In this document: positions 7,906-17,036 of the stretch, one piece after another
How positions within the stretch are numbered: position 1 is the stretch's first letter
Layout: each line of letters begins with the position of its first letter
Notes under the pieces: generated by a model
The model's database searches: none
The model's input: only the letters and a program-made list of their open reading frames with translations
What the model was told of the DNA's origin: nothing
Made by a program: the position numbers and the translations under genes
Assembly: GCF_006829085.1 (NCBI RefSeq)
Contig: NZ_BJTC01000004.1
Location: 1 to 64,000 of the forward strand
Direction of reading: 5' to 3'
From: Chryseobacterium sp. ON_d1
GTDB lineage: Bacteria > Bacteroidota > Bacteroidia > Flavobacteriales > Weeksellaceae
DNA length: 64,000 nucleotides

Positions 7906-9254
7906 ATTTATTGAATAAAATATCTGTCTGGTTTATCGCCATTGTATTGCTGGTCACCCCCGTAAGCATGTATATATCATATACCGGCATCAAAAAAAGA
8001 CTTGATAATGTTGAGATAGAAAGACTGAAATCCGTTAACAGTTATGTTATCAGCCAGCTCCGGAAAGGAGAAACTCCGGCAAAAACCTCACAGGGACTGC
8101 CTATTACCATAAGCCCCTTTCAAGGAAAAAATATTCCTTCAGAACCGCAAATTATTCACACATGTCTTGAAGATCAGGGAGTTTCCAGAAATGAATGTAA
8201 AATCCAGATCAACTCTTTCGCAGACATTGACAGCAAAATCTATAAAATTTCTTCATACGCCTACATCACAGCCACAAAAGAAATCATGGGAGGCATGCTG
8301 ATTGCCCTTTTCTGGAAACTTTTATTAATCACAGCCGTTGTTTTTATTACCGCTCGTATTTTGTCTAAATTTATATTAAAACCTTTTCATCACGCAATTG
8401 ACCGACTTCAGAAATTCAGCATCCAGAAAAAAGAAAGGCTTGACCTTTTACCCACAAGCACAAAAGAGTTTAAAAAATTAAATGAATTTCTGAAAACAAT
8501 GACAGACAAAGCCCTGGAGGACTATGCTTCTGTGAAAGAATTTTCCGAAAATGCCTCGCATGAAGTCCAGACGCCTTTGGCCATCATCCAAAGTAAAATT
8601 GAGTTACTGGCAGAAACAGAGATCAATGAAAACCAAGCAGTTTTATTAACCGACATTCAAAACTCCATCGATAAATTAAGCAGAATAAACCGCTCATTAA
8701 TCCTGCTGACAAAACTCAACAACAACGAATTCCCCACCCATGAGGAACTAAAATTCTGCCGTGTGGAAAGAGAAGCTTTATGCATGTATTCCGATCATTT
8801 AGCCTTAAAGAACATTACTTTAAACAGAAATTGCGAAAAGAATGTTTACATTAAAATCCACCCTACTTTAGCAGAAATTCTATTGAGCAATCTTCTCTCC
8901 AATGCCATTCGCCACAATCTTGAGGGTGGAAAAATTGAAATTAATTTAACCCGGAATTATTTTCAGATCAACAACACCGGTCTGCCTCCCCACGTTCCCA
9001 CCCAGGAACTATTTAAAAGATTCAAGAAAAGCAATCAGGCACAGGAAAGCATTGGGCTCGGACTTTCCATTGTCAAACAGATCTGCGAGGTAAATGATTT
9101 TGCAGTTCATTATGATTTTGCAGATGGATGGCACAGTATCACGGTATATTTTGACGGCAACAATATGCATGCAGCTTCAATTTCTGAAAAAACATCAGCC
9201 GAAAATACCACCGCTTTTGAACCCATAGAACAGATGGTAAATTTTGCTAAATAA
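7902..9254 (+). CDS. Sensor histidine kinase
   Basis: A 450-aa inner-membrane kinase. Two membrane segments (about 8-28 and 132-152) flank a periplasmic sensor of about 100 residues containing C88 and C99. A short HAMP-like linker leads to the HisKA domain with phospho-acceptor H220 (ENASHEVQTPLA) and a HATPase domain with the N box (LLSNLLSNAIRHN) and GLGLSIVKQ. Translationally coupled to the response regulator. Placement in front of a tripartite pump suggests it senses a pump substrate or envelope stress. The two sensor cysteines could bind metal or form a disulfide, which is inference. Confidence 0.92.
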   Translation: MNLLNKISVWFIAIVLLVTPVSMYISYTGIKKRLDNVEIERLKSVNSYVISQLRKGETPAKTSQGLPITISPFQGKNIPSEPQIIHTCLEDQGVSRNECKIQINSFADIDSKIYKISSYAYITATKEIMGGMLIALFWKLLLITAVVFITARILSKFILKPFHHAIDRLQKFSIQKKERLDLLPTSTKEFKKLNEFLKTMTDKALEDYASVKEFSENASHEVQTPLAIIQSKIELLAETEINENQAVLLTDIQNSIDKLSRINRSLILLTKLNNNEFPTHEELKFCRVEREALCMYSDHLALKNITLNRNCEKNVYIKIHPTLAEILLSNLLSNAIRHNLEGGKIEINLTRNYFQINNTGLPPHVPTQELFKRFKKSNQAQESIGLGLSIVKQICEVNDFAVHYDFADGWHSITVYFDGNNMHAASISEKTSAENTTAFEPIEQMVNFAK

Positions 9255-9334
9255 TTAGGTATCGATATCAATTTTTCAACTTCAAATTTGCTTCAAAATG
9301 TATTTTTTACTTTGAAAAAAGAAAAATACGTTAG

Positions 9335-10726
9335 ATGCTTTCAAGAATTTTTATTCTCGCCTTATCATCCGTTTTTTTTGTCAACACAGCAAAAGCACAG
9401 GAAGTCCTCACATTGCAATCTGCACTGGAAACTGCTGTTCAAAATTACGGAACCATCAAAGCCAAAGAATCTTACCGGCTGTCATCACAGGAATCGATAG
9501 AACTGGCAAAACGGCAATATTTGCCTAATCTTAACATCAGTCTGCAGCAGGATTACGGAACCGTCAACGGACAAAACGGTCCTTTGTATGGATTCGGAGG
9601 ATATGGAGTCGCTTCATCCGGACTCCCGCTTCCGGATCAAAACTGGAACGCTTCTTTTGGAGCTTTATATTTAGCGAATATCAATTGGGAATTTTTCTCT
9701 TTCGGAAAAGCAAAACAAAGAGTAAAAGTCGCAGAATCCAAGAATCAGAGAGATACCCGGGACTTATCCGATGAAATCTTTCAGCATAAAGTCAAAGTTG
9801 CTGCCGCATACCTGAATGTTTTAGCGGCAAAAAAATTGAAGCAGTCTTATGCCCGCAATCTCGGAAGGACCGATACCATCAGAAGAATTGTTGAAGTAAA
9901 AGAAAGAAACGGTCTCGTTGCCGGGGTTGATCTATCCCTAGCAAAGGCAGATTATGCCAATGCTATGATTACGTATACCAAAGCAAAAGACAACGAACAG
10001 GAACAGGAAAATAAACTGGCTCAGCTGCTGGGAATCCCGGCACAGGAATTCGTTTTGGACAGTACCTTACTGAAAAGGATTCCGACCGATTTTCCCAATC
10101 AAAATATTTCTTCTTTGGAAAGCCATCCATTGCTGGCTTTATATAAAAGCAGAATCAACGTAAGCGAACAGGAAAAGCAATTTCTGAAAACACAGTACTA
10201 TCCGTCATTTTCCATGGTGGGCATTTTCCAGACAAGAGGTTCCGGGTTTGGAAGCGGCTATGCTCAAAATCAAAGTGATTATTCCACCTCGTACTGGGAC
10301 GGAATTCATCCTACAAGAAGCAATTACCTGTTGGGGCTAGGCGTTTCATGGAATTTTACCCAGACATACAGGTTGTCAAAGGAAATCAGTGCTCAGGATT
10401 ATATAAGCCAGGGGCTGAAACACGAATATGATCTTGCTGAGCAGCAATTAAAAGCCCAATTGGATTTATCTGAAAACAAATGGAAAAACGCCATAACGGT
10501 CTATGATCAGGTTCCCATTCAGCTTAAATCCGCAAATGACGCATACATCCAAAGGTCTGTTTTATATAAAAACGGACTGACTGATCTTGTGGATCTGTCT
10601 CAGGCCATTTATGCTTTGGTAAGAGCAGAAACCGACAGAGATATTGCCATCAGTAATGTATGGAATGCTTTATTATTGAAAGCAGCAGCACTCGGTGATT
10701 TCACTGTTTTTGAAAACGAACTGTAA
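9335..10726 (+). CDS. TolC-family outer-membrane efflux channel
   Basis: A 463-aa protein with signal peptide (about 1-21, ending NTAKA). The family's two-fold repeated helical architecture is visible, with the usual start ALETAVQNYGTIKAKESYRLSS and long amphipathic helices around 100-240 and 330-460. It would form the trimeric channel through the outer membrane and periplasm for the RND pump encoded next. It lies 80 bp after the kinase gene and 32 bp before the pump gene, in the same operon. Confidence 0.92.
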   Translation: MLSRIFILALSSVFFVNTAKAQEVLTLQSALETAVQNYGTIKAKESYRLSSQESIELAKRQYLPNLNISLQQDYGTVNGQNGPLYGFGGYGVASSGLPLPDQNWNASFGALYLANINWEFFSFGKAKQRVKVAESKNQRDTRDLSDEIFQHKVKVAAAYLNVLAAKKLKQSYARNLGRTDTIRRIVEVKERNGLVAGVDLSLAKADYANAMITYTKAKDNEQEQENKLAQLLGIPAQEFVLDSTLLKRIPTDFPNQNISSLESHPLLALYKSRINVSEQEKQFLKTQYYPSFSMVGIFQTRGSGFGSGYAQNQSDYSTSYWDGIHPTRSNYLLGLGVSWNFTQTYRLSKEISAQDYISQGLKHEYDLAEQQLKAQLDLSENKWKNAITVYDQVPIQLKSANDAYIQRSVLYKNGLTDLVDLSQAIYALVRAETDRDIAISNVWNALLLKAAALGDFTVFENEL

Positions 10727-10758
10727 GGTTAACATCAATTAAAATCAATAGTATTTCA

Positions 10759-13700
10759 ATGAACTTAATAAGATTTGCATTAAGAAAACCCATTACGATT
10801 TTAGTGATCGTTGCCGGATTGTTTTTCTTCGGAATACGGTCTGTAAACTCCATTAAAGTCGACATTTTCCCCAAACTGGATCTACCGGTAATCTATGTTT
10901 CTCACCCTTTCAGCGGCTATACTCCGCAGCAGATGGAAGCATTCTTTGCCAAACAATACATCAATATTTTCCTTTTTGTAAATGGAATTAAAAGTATTGA
11001 AACCAAAAACATTCAGGGACTGACTTTAATGAAAATTAATTTCTATCCCGGAACCAACATGGCCCAGGCCGCAGCTGAGCTAAACTCATTCTCCACCAGG
11101 ATTCAGGCAGCTTTCCCCCCGGGTTCCAACCCTCCTTTTATCATACGTTTTGATGCCTCCACACTTCCGGTCGGGCAGCTTGTTTTAAGCAGTGATAAAA
11201 GATCAAACAATGAACTGCTCGATCTTGCTAACGTATATGTCCGTTCTACATTTACTTCAATTCCGGGAATTGTTTCTTCACCCCCTTTTGGAGGAAATAT
11301 CCGTACAGTTGTCATTAATGCCAATCCGGAATTACTTCGCCAGCATAATATGACACCGGATCAGCTTGTGGAAGCGTTGCGGCTGAACAACCAAACTGCA
11401 CCTTCCGGAAATGTAAGAATAGGAGACAAATACTATATTACTCCTACCAACACGATGATTAAAAATGTAAAAGATTTCGAAAACATTCCTCTCTACAAAG
11501 GCAGTGTTCAGAATCTTTATTTAAAAGATGTTGCGACAGTAACAGATGGAGCAGACATGACCTCGGGTTATGCCTTGGTAAATGGCAGACGTTCAGTTTA
11601 CCTGAGTATTGCCAAAAGCGCTGATGCTTCTACCTGGGACGTGGTTCAGAATCTTAAAAAACAATTGCCACAAATTCAGTCTAATCTTCCGGATGATGTG
11701 AAAGTAAGTTTTGAATTTGACCAATCCACTTATGTTATCAATTCCGTTAAAAGTTTATTGAGTGAAGGAACCATTGGAGCTGTTCTTACCGGATTGATGG
11801 TCATTTTATTCCTTGGGGATATCCGGGGGGCACTGATTGTGATTCTCACCATTCCCACATCCATCATTTCAGCGGTTTTATTTTTAAATCTTTTTGGGCA
11901 GACCATTAATATTATGACCTTAAGCGGACTTGCCCTCGCCATTGGAATTCTTGTCGATGAAAGTACCGTTACCATAGAAAACATTCACCAGCATCTGGAT
12001 ATGGGAAAACCAAAGTCCCTCGCCATCTGGGATGCGTGTAAAGAAATTGCCTTTCCCAAATTATTGATCTTATTCTGTATTCTTGCTGTTTTTGCACCTG
12101 CATTTACAATGGGAGGAATTCCCGGATCATTATTTCTACCTCTTGCCCTGGCGATTGGTTTCAGTATGATTGTTTCTTATTTTCTTGCCCAGACATTTGT
12201 TCCCATCATGGCCAACTGGATCATGAAAGTAAAGCATCATAAAGCAAAAGACGGCCATATTCTGACAGACTCTGAAGAGCTTCAGAAAGCAGAATTGAGT
12301 GATGAAAGTGATACTTGGAGTCAGAAAGAAATTCTATTGCAAAATGAAGACAGCAACCGCGACGGAAAAGTAAGTATGTTTGAAAAAATCAGGTTCCGTT
12401 ACCTGAAGTTCTTAGACAGGATCATGCCCTACCGAAAAATATTAGTCTCAGCTTATATTATATTAATGATGGGAATGGTGGCTTTATTTTTAAACAGTAT
12501 CGGACGGGATGTTTTACCTCAGGTGAACGGAAGCCAGTTTCAGGTAAGAATGCGTATTCCTGATGGAACAAGGATTGAAAAAACTGAGCTGCAGACATTG
12601 AAACTACTGGATGGCATTAAGGAAATTGTCGGAAAAGATAATGTTTCTATCACCTCTGCGTATGTAGGGACCCATCCCACTCTTTTCTCGGTAAGCCCTA
12701 TTTACCTATGGATGGCAGGTTCACATGAAACCGTTTTACAGGTTGGTTTAAATGAAGAGTATCATACCAATATGGATGACCTGAAAGATAAAATCCGAGA
12801 GAAGGCTAAAAGCATTAATCCTGATATGAAATTATCTTTCGAACCGATTGAATTGACAGAAAAAATTCTAAGCCAGGGATCCCCTACTCCCATTGAAGTA
12901 AGACTATCAGGAAGGGATAAAAGTGTCAATGAAGCGTATGCAAAGAAAATCGAGGCTGAGCTTAAAAAAATCCCCTATCTGAGAGACGTTCAGATCGGGC
13001 AGTCCATAAAATACCCGGCGTTGGATATAACCGTTGATCGTATTCGCGCAGCTCAGCTGGGAATCGATATGTCTGATATTTCCCGCTCACTGGTAGCTTC
13101 CACCTCATCATCCCGATTTACTGAAAAAAATATCTGGACAGATGAAAAAGCAGGTTACAGCTACAATGTTCAGGTTCAGATCCCTGAAAACAAAATGAAC
13201 AGCAAAGAAGAGATTGCAGGGATTCCTTTACAGAAAAACTCCAACAGACCTAACCTGGGTGATGTTGCAACGATTAAAAACAGTTATACATATGGAGAAA
13301 CTGATAATCTGGGCGCAATGCCAACCCTTACTGTGACAGCAAATCTTAATCACACTGACTTAGGAACAGCTTCGGGAGATGTGCAAAAAGTCATTGATAA
13401 TATGGGAGAACTTCCAAGAGGTCTTAACATTCAGCTGATAGGCTTAAGCCAGACTTTACATGAAACCTTAAGCAGCCTACAAAGCAGCCTGATTATAGCC
13501 ATTGTAGTCATTTTTCTAATGCTGGCAGCCAACTTCCAGTCCTTCAAGGTATCAGGAGTGGTTTTGGTAACAGCTCCGGCAGTCTTGGTTGGATCTCTTG
13601 CTTTATTGATCATCAGCGGATCAACACTTAATCTTCAATCTTATATGGGAATTATTATGTCCGTCGGAGTTTCAATATCCAATGCGGTTTTATTAATTAC

Positions 13701-14028
13701 CAATGCAGAGCAATTAAGAAAACACAACGGAGATGCTCTCCTGTCTGCAAGAGAAGCCGCTGCCCTGAGACTAAGACCAATCGTAATGACAGCCTTGGCC
13801 ATGGTGGTGGGAATGATCCCAATGGCATTAGGACTGGGAGAAGCCGGAGATCAGGTTTCACCGTTGGGCAGAGCTGTAATCGGCGGTTTGGTTGCCTCTA
13901 CATTTGCTGCTCTTTTCATCCTTCCACTAGCCTTTGCATGGGGACAGGGAAAAGCAACAACGCAAAGCGTTTCTCTTGATCCTGAAGATGAAGAAAGCAT
14001 TCACTTTATGCCTGAAATTGTAAAATAA
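10759..14028 (+). CDS. RND efflux pump, inner-membrane permease
   Basis: A 1089-aa protein with the RND layout: TM1, periplasmic porter loop (about 35-335), TM2-6, central cytoplasmic loop, TM7, second porter loop (about 580-870), TM8-12. It should export substrate using the proton gradient with the adjacent channel and adaptor. TM4 keeps D400 (GILVDESTVTIEN), but the TM10 position of AcrB's essential lysine appears to be S974 (GVSISNAVL), as in non-AcrB clades. The central loop is longer than usual and contains a canonical EF-hand-like loop at 531-542. Substrate is unknown. Confidence 0.92.
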   Translation: MNLIRFALRKPITILVIVAGLFFFGIRSVNSIKVDIFPKLDLPVIYVSHPFSGYTPQQMEAFFAKQYINIFLFVNGIKSIETKNIQGLTLMKINFYPGTNMAQAAAELNSFSTRIQAAFPPGSNPPFIIRFDASTLPVGQLVLSSDKRSNNELLDLANVYVRSTFTSIPGIVSSPPFGGNIRTVVINANPELLRQHNMTPDQLVEALRLNNQTAPSGNVRIGDKYYITPTNTMIKNVKDFENIPLYKGSVQNLYLKDVATVTDGADMTSGYALVNGRRSVYLSIAKSADASTWDVVQNLKKQLPQIQSNLPDDVKVSFEFDQSTYVINSVKSLLSEGTIGAVLTGLMVILFLGDIRGALIVILTIPTSIISAVLFLNLFGQTINIMTLSGLALAIGILVDESTVTIENIHQHLDMGKPKSLAIWDACKEIAFPKLLILFCILAVFAPAFTMGGIPGSLFLPLALAIGFSMIVSYFLAQTFVPIMANWIMKVKHHKAKDGHILTDSEELQKAELSDESDTWSQKEILLQNEDSNRDGKVSMFEKIRFRYLKFLDRIMPYRKILVSAYIILMMGMVALFLNSIGRDVLPQVNGSQFQVRMRIPDGTRIEKTELQTLKLLDGIKEIVGKDNVSITSAYVGTHPTLFSVSPIYLWMAGSHETVLQVGLNEEYHTNMDDLKDKIREKAKSINPDMKLSFEPIELTEKILSQGSPTPIEVRLSGRDKSVNEAYAKKIEAELKKIPYLRDVQIGQSIKYPALDITVDRIRAAQLGIDMSDISRSLVASTSSSRFTEKNIWTDEKAGYSYNVQVQIPENKMNSKEEIAGIPLQKNSNRPNLGDVATIKNSYTYGETDNLGAMPTLTVTANLNHTDLGTASGDVQKVIDNMGELPRGLNIQLIGLSQTLHETLSSLQSSLIIAIVVIFLMLAANFQSFKVSGVVLVTAPAVLVGSLALLIISGSTLNLQSYMGIIMSVGVSISNAVLLITNAEQLRKHNGDALLSAREAAALRLRPIVMTALAMVVGMIPMALGLGEAGDQVSPLGRAVIGGLVASTFAALFILPLAFAWGQGKATTQSVSLDPEDEESIHFMPEIVK

Positions 14029-14055
14029 ATTACCTTAAGCTATTAAAAATAAAAT

Positions 14056-15162
14056 ATGAACCCATTATATAAATATTTAATTCCGGCAATACTGATTTTC
14101 AGTCTTCACAGTTGTGGCCATGAGGAGAAAAAAGAAACTAAAAAATCTGCAGAACCTTCTTCACCAGATATTGAATCCGTACATCCTACACAAGCAGATT
14201 TTTCATCTTCAACGACAATTCCGGGAGAATTACAACCCTATCAGAAAGTGGATATCTATGCCAAGATAAGCAGCTTTGTTAAAAAACTGTATGTAGATGT
14301 AGGAAACGAGGTAAAAGCAGGTCAGTTGCTGGCGACCTTAGAAGCTCCCGAAATTAATTCTCAGCAAAGTGCTGCATCATCAGCTTTAAAATCAAAAGAA
14401 GCCCTGTATATTGCCAGCAAAGCAAAGTATGACCGTCTAAAAGAGACAAGCAGGACTCCAGGTACAATTTCAGCGCTGGATCTGGAACAGGCTTTAGCTG
14501 CCCAAAAATCAGATCTGGCACAGCTTGAAGCCGCACGGGCTTCATACCGTGAAGTTGCAGATGTTAAAAATTACCTACAGATAAGAGCTCCTTTCAGTGG
14601 AAATATTGCAATGAGAAATGTGAGTGCCGGAGCTTATGTAGGACCATCAGGAAAAGGTTCGGATCTGCCGATGTTCAGTCTTGTACAACAGGACAGACTG
14701 CGTTTGGTCGTAAATGTTCCGGAATCTTACACCGGGTTGTTAAACAGAAACGGAGAAATTAAATTTTCAATTCAGTCAATTCCCGGAGAAACATTCACAG
14801 CCAGGGTATCAAGATTTGCCGGAGCTCTCGATAACAAACTACGCTCCCAATGGGTAGAGATGGACGTTTACAATAAAGAAAAAAGACTGCTTCCCGGAAT
14901 GGTAGCCAATGTAATTCTCCCTTTAAATGAAAATAATAAATCGTTATCTGTTCCCTCTTCCGCTGTATTGAATTCAACCCTAGGAGTATTCGTCATCAGA
15001 GTAGATAAAAATAAAGCCCACTGGATACCGGTTACTTCGGGAATTGCTAATGGAGAAATGACAACAATCATTGGCCAGATATCTCCAAAAGATATAATTG
15101 TTAAGAATGCATCAGAAGAAATTCGTGATGGGCAGAATATTAGAGTTAAACTGCCAAAATAA
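14056..15162 (+). CDS. RND efflux periplasmic adaptor lipoprotein
   Basis: A 368-aa membrane-fusion protein with a lipoprotein signal (LHSC, C20). A lipoyl half-motif precedes a coiled-coil hairpin (about 100-160) and a beta-barrel/MP domain: FSSSTTIPGELQPYQKVDIY, SFVKKLYVDVGNEVKAGQLL and LQIRAPFSGNIAMRNVSAGA are typical. It links pump and outer-membrane channel. Last gene of the operon, 27 bp after the permease. The order regulator-kinase-channel-pump-adaptor suggests one self-contained, sensor-controlled system. Confidence 0.92.
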   Translation: MNPLYKYLIPAILIFSLHSCGHEEKKETKKSAEPSSPDIESVHPTQADFSSSTTIPGELQPYQKVDIYAKISSFVKKLYVDVGNEVKAGQLLATLEAPEINSQQSAASSALKSKEALYIASKAKYDRLKETSRTPGTISALDLEQALAAQKSDLAQLEAARASYREVADVKNYLQIRAPFSGNIAMRNVSAGAYVGPSGKGSDLPMFSLVQQDRLRLVVNVPESYTGLLNRNGEIKFSIQSIPGETFTARVSRFAGALDNKLRSQWVEMDVYNKEKRLLPGMVANVILPLNENNKSLSVPSSAVLNSTLGVFVIRVDKNKAHWIPVTSGIANGEMTTIIGQISPKDIIVKNASEEIRDGQNIRVKLPK

Positions 15163-15280
15163 GCTTATAATCATTGATTTATTAACAAAAATTATAATCC
15201 TTCCTTTTGATACAAAAATTAAAAAAATACCGTTACTCAGGATAAAATGAAATGATTTTGTTAAAGAGTCTTAATAAAAA

Positions 15281-15324
15281 AAACCGCACACTGACCAAAA
15301 ATAGGCTGTTGCGGTTTATTTTTC
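15281..15324 (+). terminator. Possible terminator of the efflux operon
   Basis: AAACCGCA (15281-15288) pairs with TGCGGTTT (15310-15317) over a long loop, followed by ATTTTTCTTT. The large loop makes this moderate. Confidence 0.5.
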
Positions 15325-15409
15325 TTTAACATATGTAAATAATATGTTAAATAGTGTTAAAATAAGATCCTGATAATTATCATAACAGGGGTCTTTTGCT
15401 CGGAATCTC

Positions 15410-15417
15410 TACTTTTG
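15410..15417 (+). promoter_or_regulatory. -7 element TACTTTTG for the NlpC/P60 gene
   Basis: Exact TAnnTTTG match, 52 nt before the ATG at 15470. Confidence 0.5.
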
Positions 15418-15469
15418 TAATGCTTTTGAAAATAAATATTCCTTTTTTAACACGGTTAATCAAATATAT

Positions 15470-16180
15470 ATGAAGAAAAGAGTTTTGTTTTATTTAGTTG
15501 CTATAGTTACTACAGTTTCAATGCAATCGTGTGCTACTAATTATGTGGTTTCAAAACCAGCAACTTACACAAAAGAATACAAAACAGATGCCAAACTAGC
15601 TTCTATAGATAACAAAAAAATGGAGCAGGATAAGCAGAGACTTATTGACTCTTTCCTTGCAGAAAAGGCAGCATCTATAGCCAATGCTAAAAAAGCAATT
15701 AAGAATTCTGAGATTGCCAAAGCAATCAAACATAATAAAACCATTGATGGTATCCTTGAAGAAGCTGAAACATACCTTGGAACTCCTTACAGATATGGAG
15801 GGACTACAAGAAACGGTATAGATTGTTCAGCTTTTGTTCTTTCTGTATTCGGAGCAGCAGCAGGTCTTAGCTTACCAAGAGTAGCCGCATCTCAGGCTCA
15901 GGAAGGAGAAAGAGTAGAAAGAGGAGAACTACAGAAGGGAGATCTTATTTTCTTTTCTCATGGAAGAAGAATTTCTCACGTAGGTATTGTAGAAAGTGTT
16001 TCTGAAGATGGTGAGATCAAATTTATTCACGCAGCAACATCAAAAGGAGTAATGATTTCTTCACTGAATGATTCTTATTGGGGACCTAAATTCAGATTTG
16101 CCAAAAGAGTAATCAACGAAGAAGGAGAAGCTTACAATAACTTAGCCGCTGTTACTCCAGCTACACCAGCAAATTTTTAA
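15470..16180 (+). CDS. NlpC/P60 (C40) peptidoglycan hydrolase lipoprotein
   Basis: A 236-aa lipoprotein (lipobox ending at C21, MQSC). A charged helical linker (about 35-95) precedes the C-terminal NlpC/P60 domain with catalytic C119 (GIDCSAFV), H170 (ISHVGIV) and polar H187 (FIHAA). The family cleaves the D-gamma-glutamyl-meso-diaminopimelate bond in wall stems. Likely anchored to the outer membrane facing the periplasm. Own promoter and strong terminator, so monocistronic. Overall form resembles Spr/MepS, but this is not proof of the same role. Confidence 0.9.
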   Translation: MKKRVLFYLVAIVTTVSMQSCATNYVVSKPATYTKEYKTDAKLASIDNKKMEQDKQRLIDSFLAEKAASIANAKKAIKNSEIAKAIKHNKTIDGILEEAETYLGTPYRYGGTTRNGIDCSAFVLSVFGAAAGLSLPRVAASQAQEGERVERGELQKGDLIFFSHGRRISHVGIVESVSEDGEIKFIHAATSKGVMISSLNDSYWGPKFRFAKRVINEEGEAYNNLAAVTPATPANF

Positions 16181-16207
16181 TTTTATAAATAATTGATTTA
16201 AATAATG

Positions 16208-16236
16208 AAGCCATCAGAATTCCTGATGGCTTTTTT
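16208..16236 (+). terminator. Terminator of the NlpC/P60 gene
   Basis: GCCATCAG (16210-16217) pairs with CTGATGGC (16223-16230), followed by T6. The stem is extended by AA/TT. Confidence 0.92.
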
Positions 16237-16365
16237 ATGTGATATTTACGATAAATGCAGACTAAAGCCAATGGAATATGCATTTAAAAGAAAACACGTG
16301 AAAACTCCGCTCCTATTGATTCAATATTATATTTGTATATCAACGCACCGAATAGCCATTAGTTC

Positions 16366-16947
16366 TCAACTGTTCTTATCAATTTCAATATCCAGTTTAT
16401 ACAAGAGTCCATAGATTTCGGAAAGCGAAAATTTAGCTTTTTTAAGCCTGTTTAAAGCCGGATCTATTGAATAGTTAACAGAAGTCCTGAAATCTGTTTT
16501 TTCAAGGTTTGTACCCTCGAAAACAGCACCCGACAGATCACAGTTACTGAAGACAGCACTTGATACATCACATTCAGTGAAATCCACTTCAATTAATTTA
16601 GAATCTTTGAAAACCGTTTTCTTAATGGATGTCTGGTAGAAAACGGAATTATTTAAAGCACTTCCTTCAAATCTGAAGGATAATCCAAACGCATTACAGT
16701 CACTGAACTGAAGCCCGAACATTTTACATTCTCTGAAAATCACCTCACGAAAAGCAGTTTTTACAATTTTTGCCATGCTGAGGTTACAGCCAATAAATTC
16801 ACAATCTGTAAAGCTAAAGCCAGACAGGTCTGCATACTCAAAATTACAGTTACTGAACGTACAGTTTTCGTATTCACTTTTTTCTAAAGAATGCTGTGCA
16901 AAATCTTTGTTCTCGAAATTTTCGTCTGAGAAATAGAATTGTTTCAT
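16366..16947 (-). CDS. Pentapeptide-repeat protein (Qnr-like shape)
   Basis: 193 aa built of about 30 pentapeptides of the A(D/N)LXX type, with F or L at the repeat centre (CTFSNCNFEYADLSGFSF and onward), forming a right-handed quadrilateral beta-helix. The C-terminal tail about 160-193 (ALNRLKKAKFSLSEIYGLLYKL) is helical, as in the dimer-forming tails of Qnr/MfpA DNA mimics. No signal peptide, so cytoplasmic. Such proteins can protect DNA gyrase, but most have no known role, and neither resistance nor gyrase binding can be read from sequence. No neighbour suggests a function. Confidence 0.85.
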   Translation of the reverse strand: MKQFYFSDENFENKDFAQHSLEKSEYENCTFSNCNFEYADLSGFSFTDCEFIGCNLSMAKIVKTAFREVIFRECKMFGLQFSDCNAFGLSFRFEGSALNNSVFYQTSIKKTVFKDSKLIEVDFTECDVSSAVFSNCDLSGAVFEGTNLEKTDFRTSVNYSIDPALNRLKKAKFSLSEIYGLLYKLDIEIDKNS

Positions 16948-17005
16948 AAAAAATGTGTTGATGAAGTCGATTTAGAAAACGAATGATCAGCAGAACAATG
17001 ATAAA

Positions 17006-17033
17006 CTTCCATCATCCAGCTTCCAACCTCCCT
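17006..17033. repeat. Four degenerate heptanucleotide tandem repeats
   Basis: CTTCCAT, CATCCAG, CTTCCAA and CCTCCCT follow each other with 7-bp period between the rodA stop codon and the pentapeptide gene. Pyrimidine-rich on the plus strand. Confidence 0.6.
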
Positions 17034-17036
17034 CTT

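Larger units (their letters stand above)
15163..15469. other. Intergenic region between the efflux operon and the NlpC gene
   Basis: 307 AT-rich bases with no ORF I would call. It contains a weak terminator-like hairpin at 15281-15317 and the promoter of the next gene. Confidence 0.6.

Noticed and set aside
7213-15162. Efflux operon as a horizontally acquired island
   Set aside because: No flanking repeats, integrase or clear shift in base composition is visible; codon use looks like that of the neighbours.
16328-16335. TATATTTG on the plus strand, matching a promoter element
   Set aside because: No plus-strand gene follows; it would only give antisense RNA to the pentapeptide gene, and such matches arise by chance in AT-rich DNA.
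16205-16414. 69-codon plus-strand ORF after the NlpC gene
   Set aside because: It begins inside the terminator hairpin and runs into the 3' end of the pentapeptide gene.
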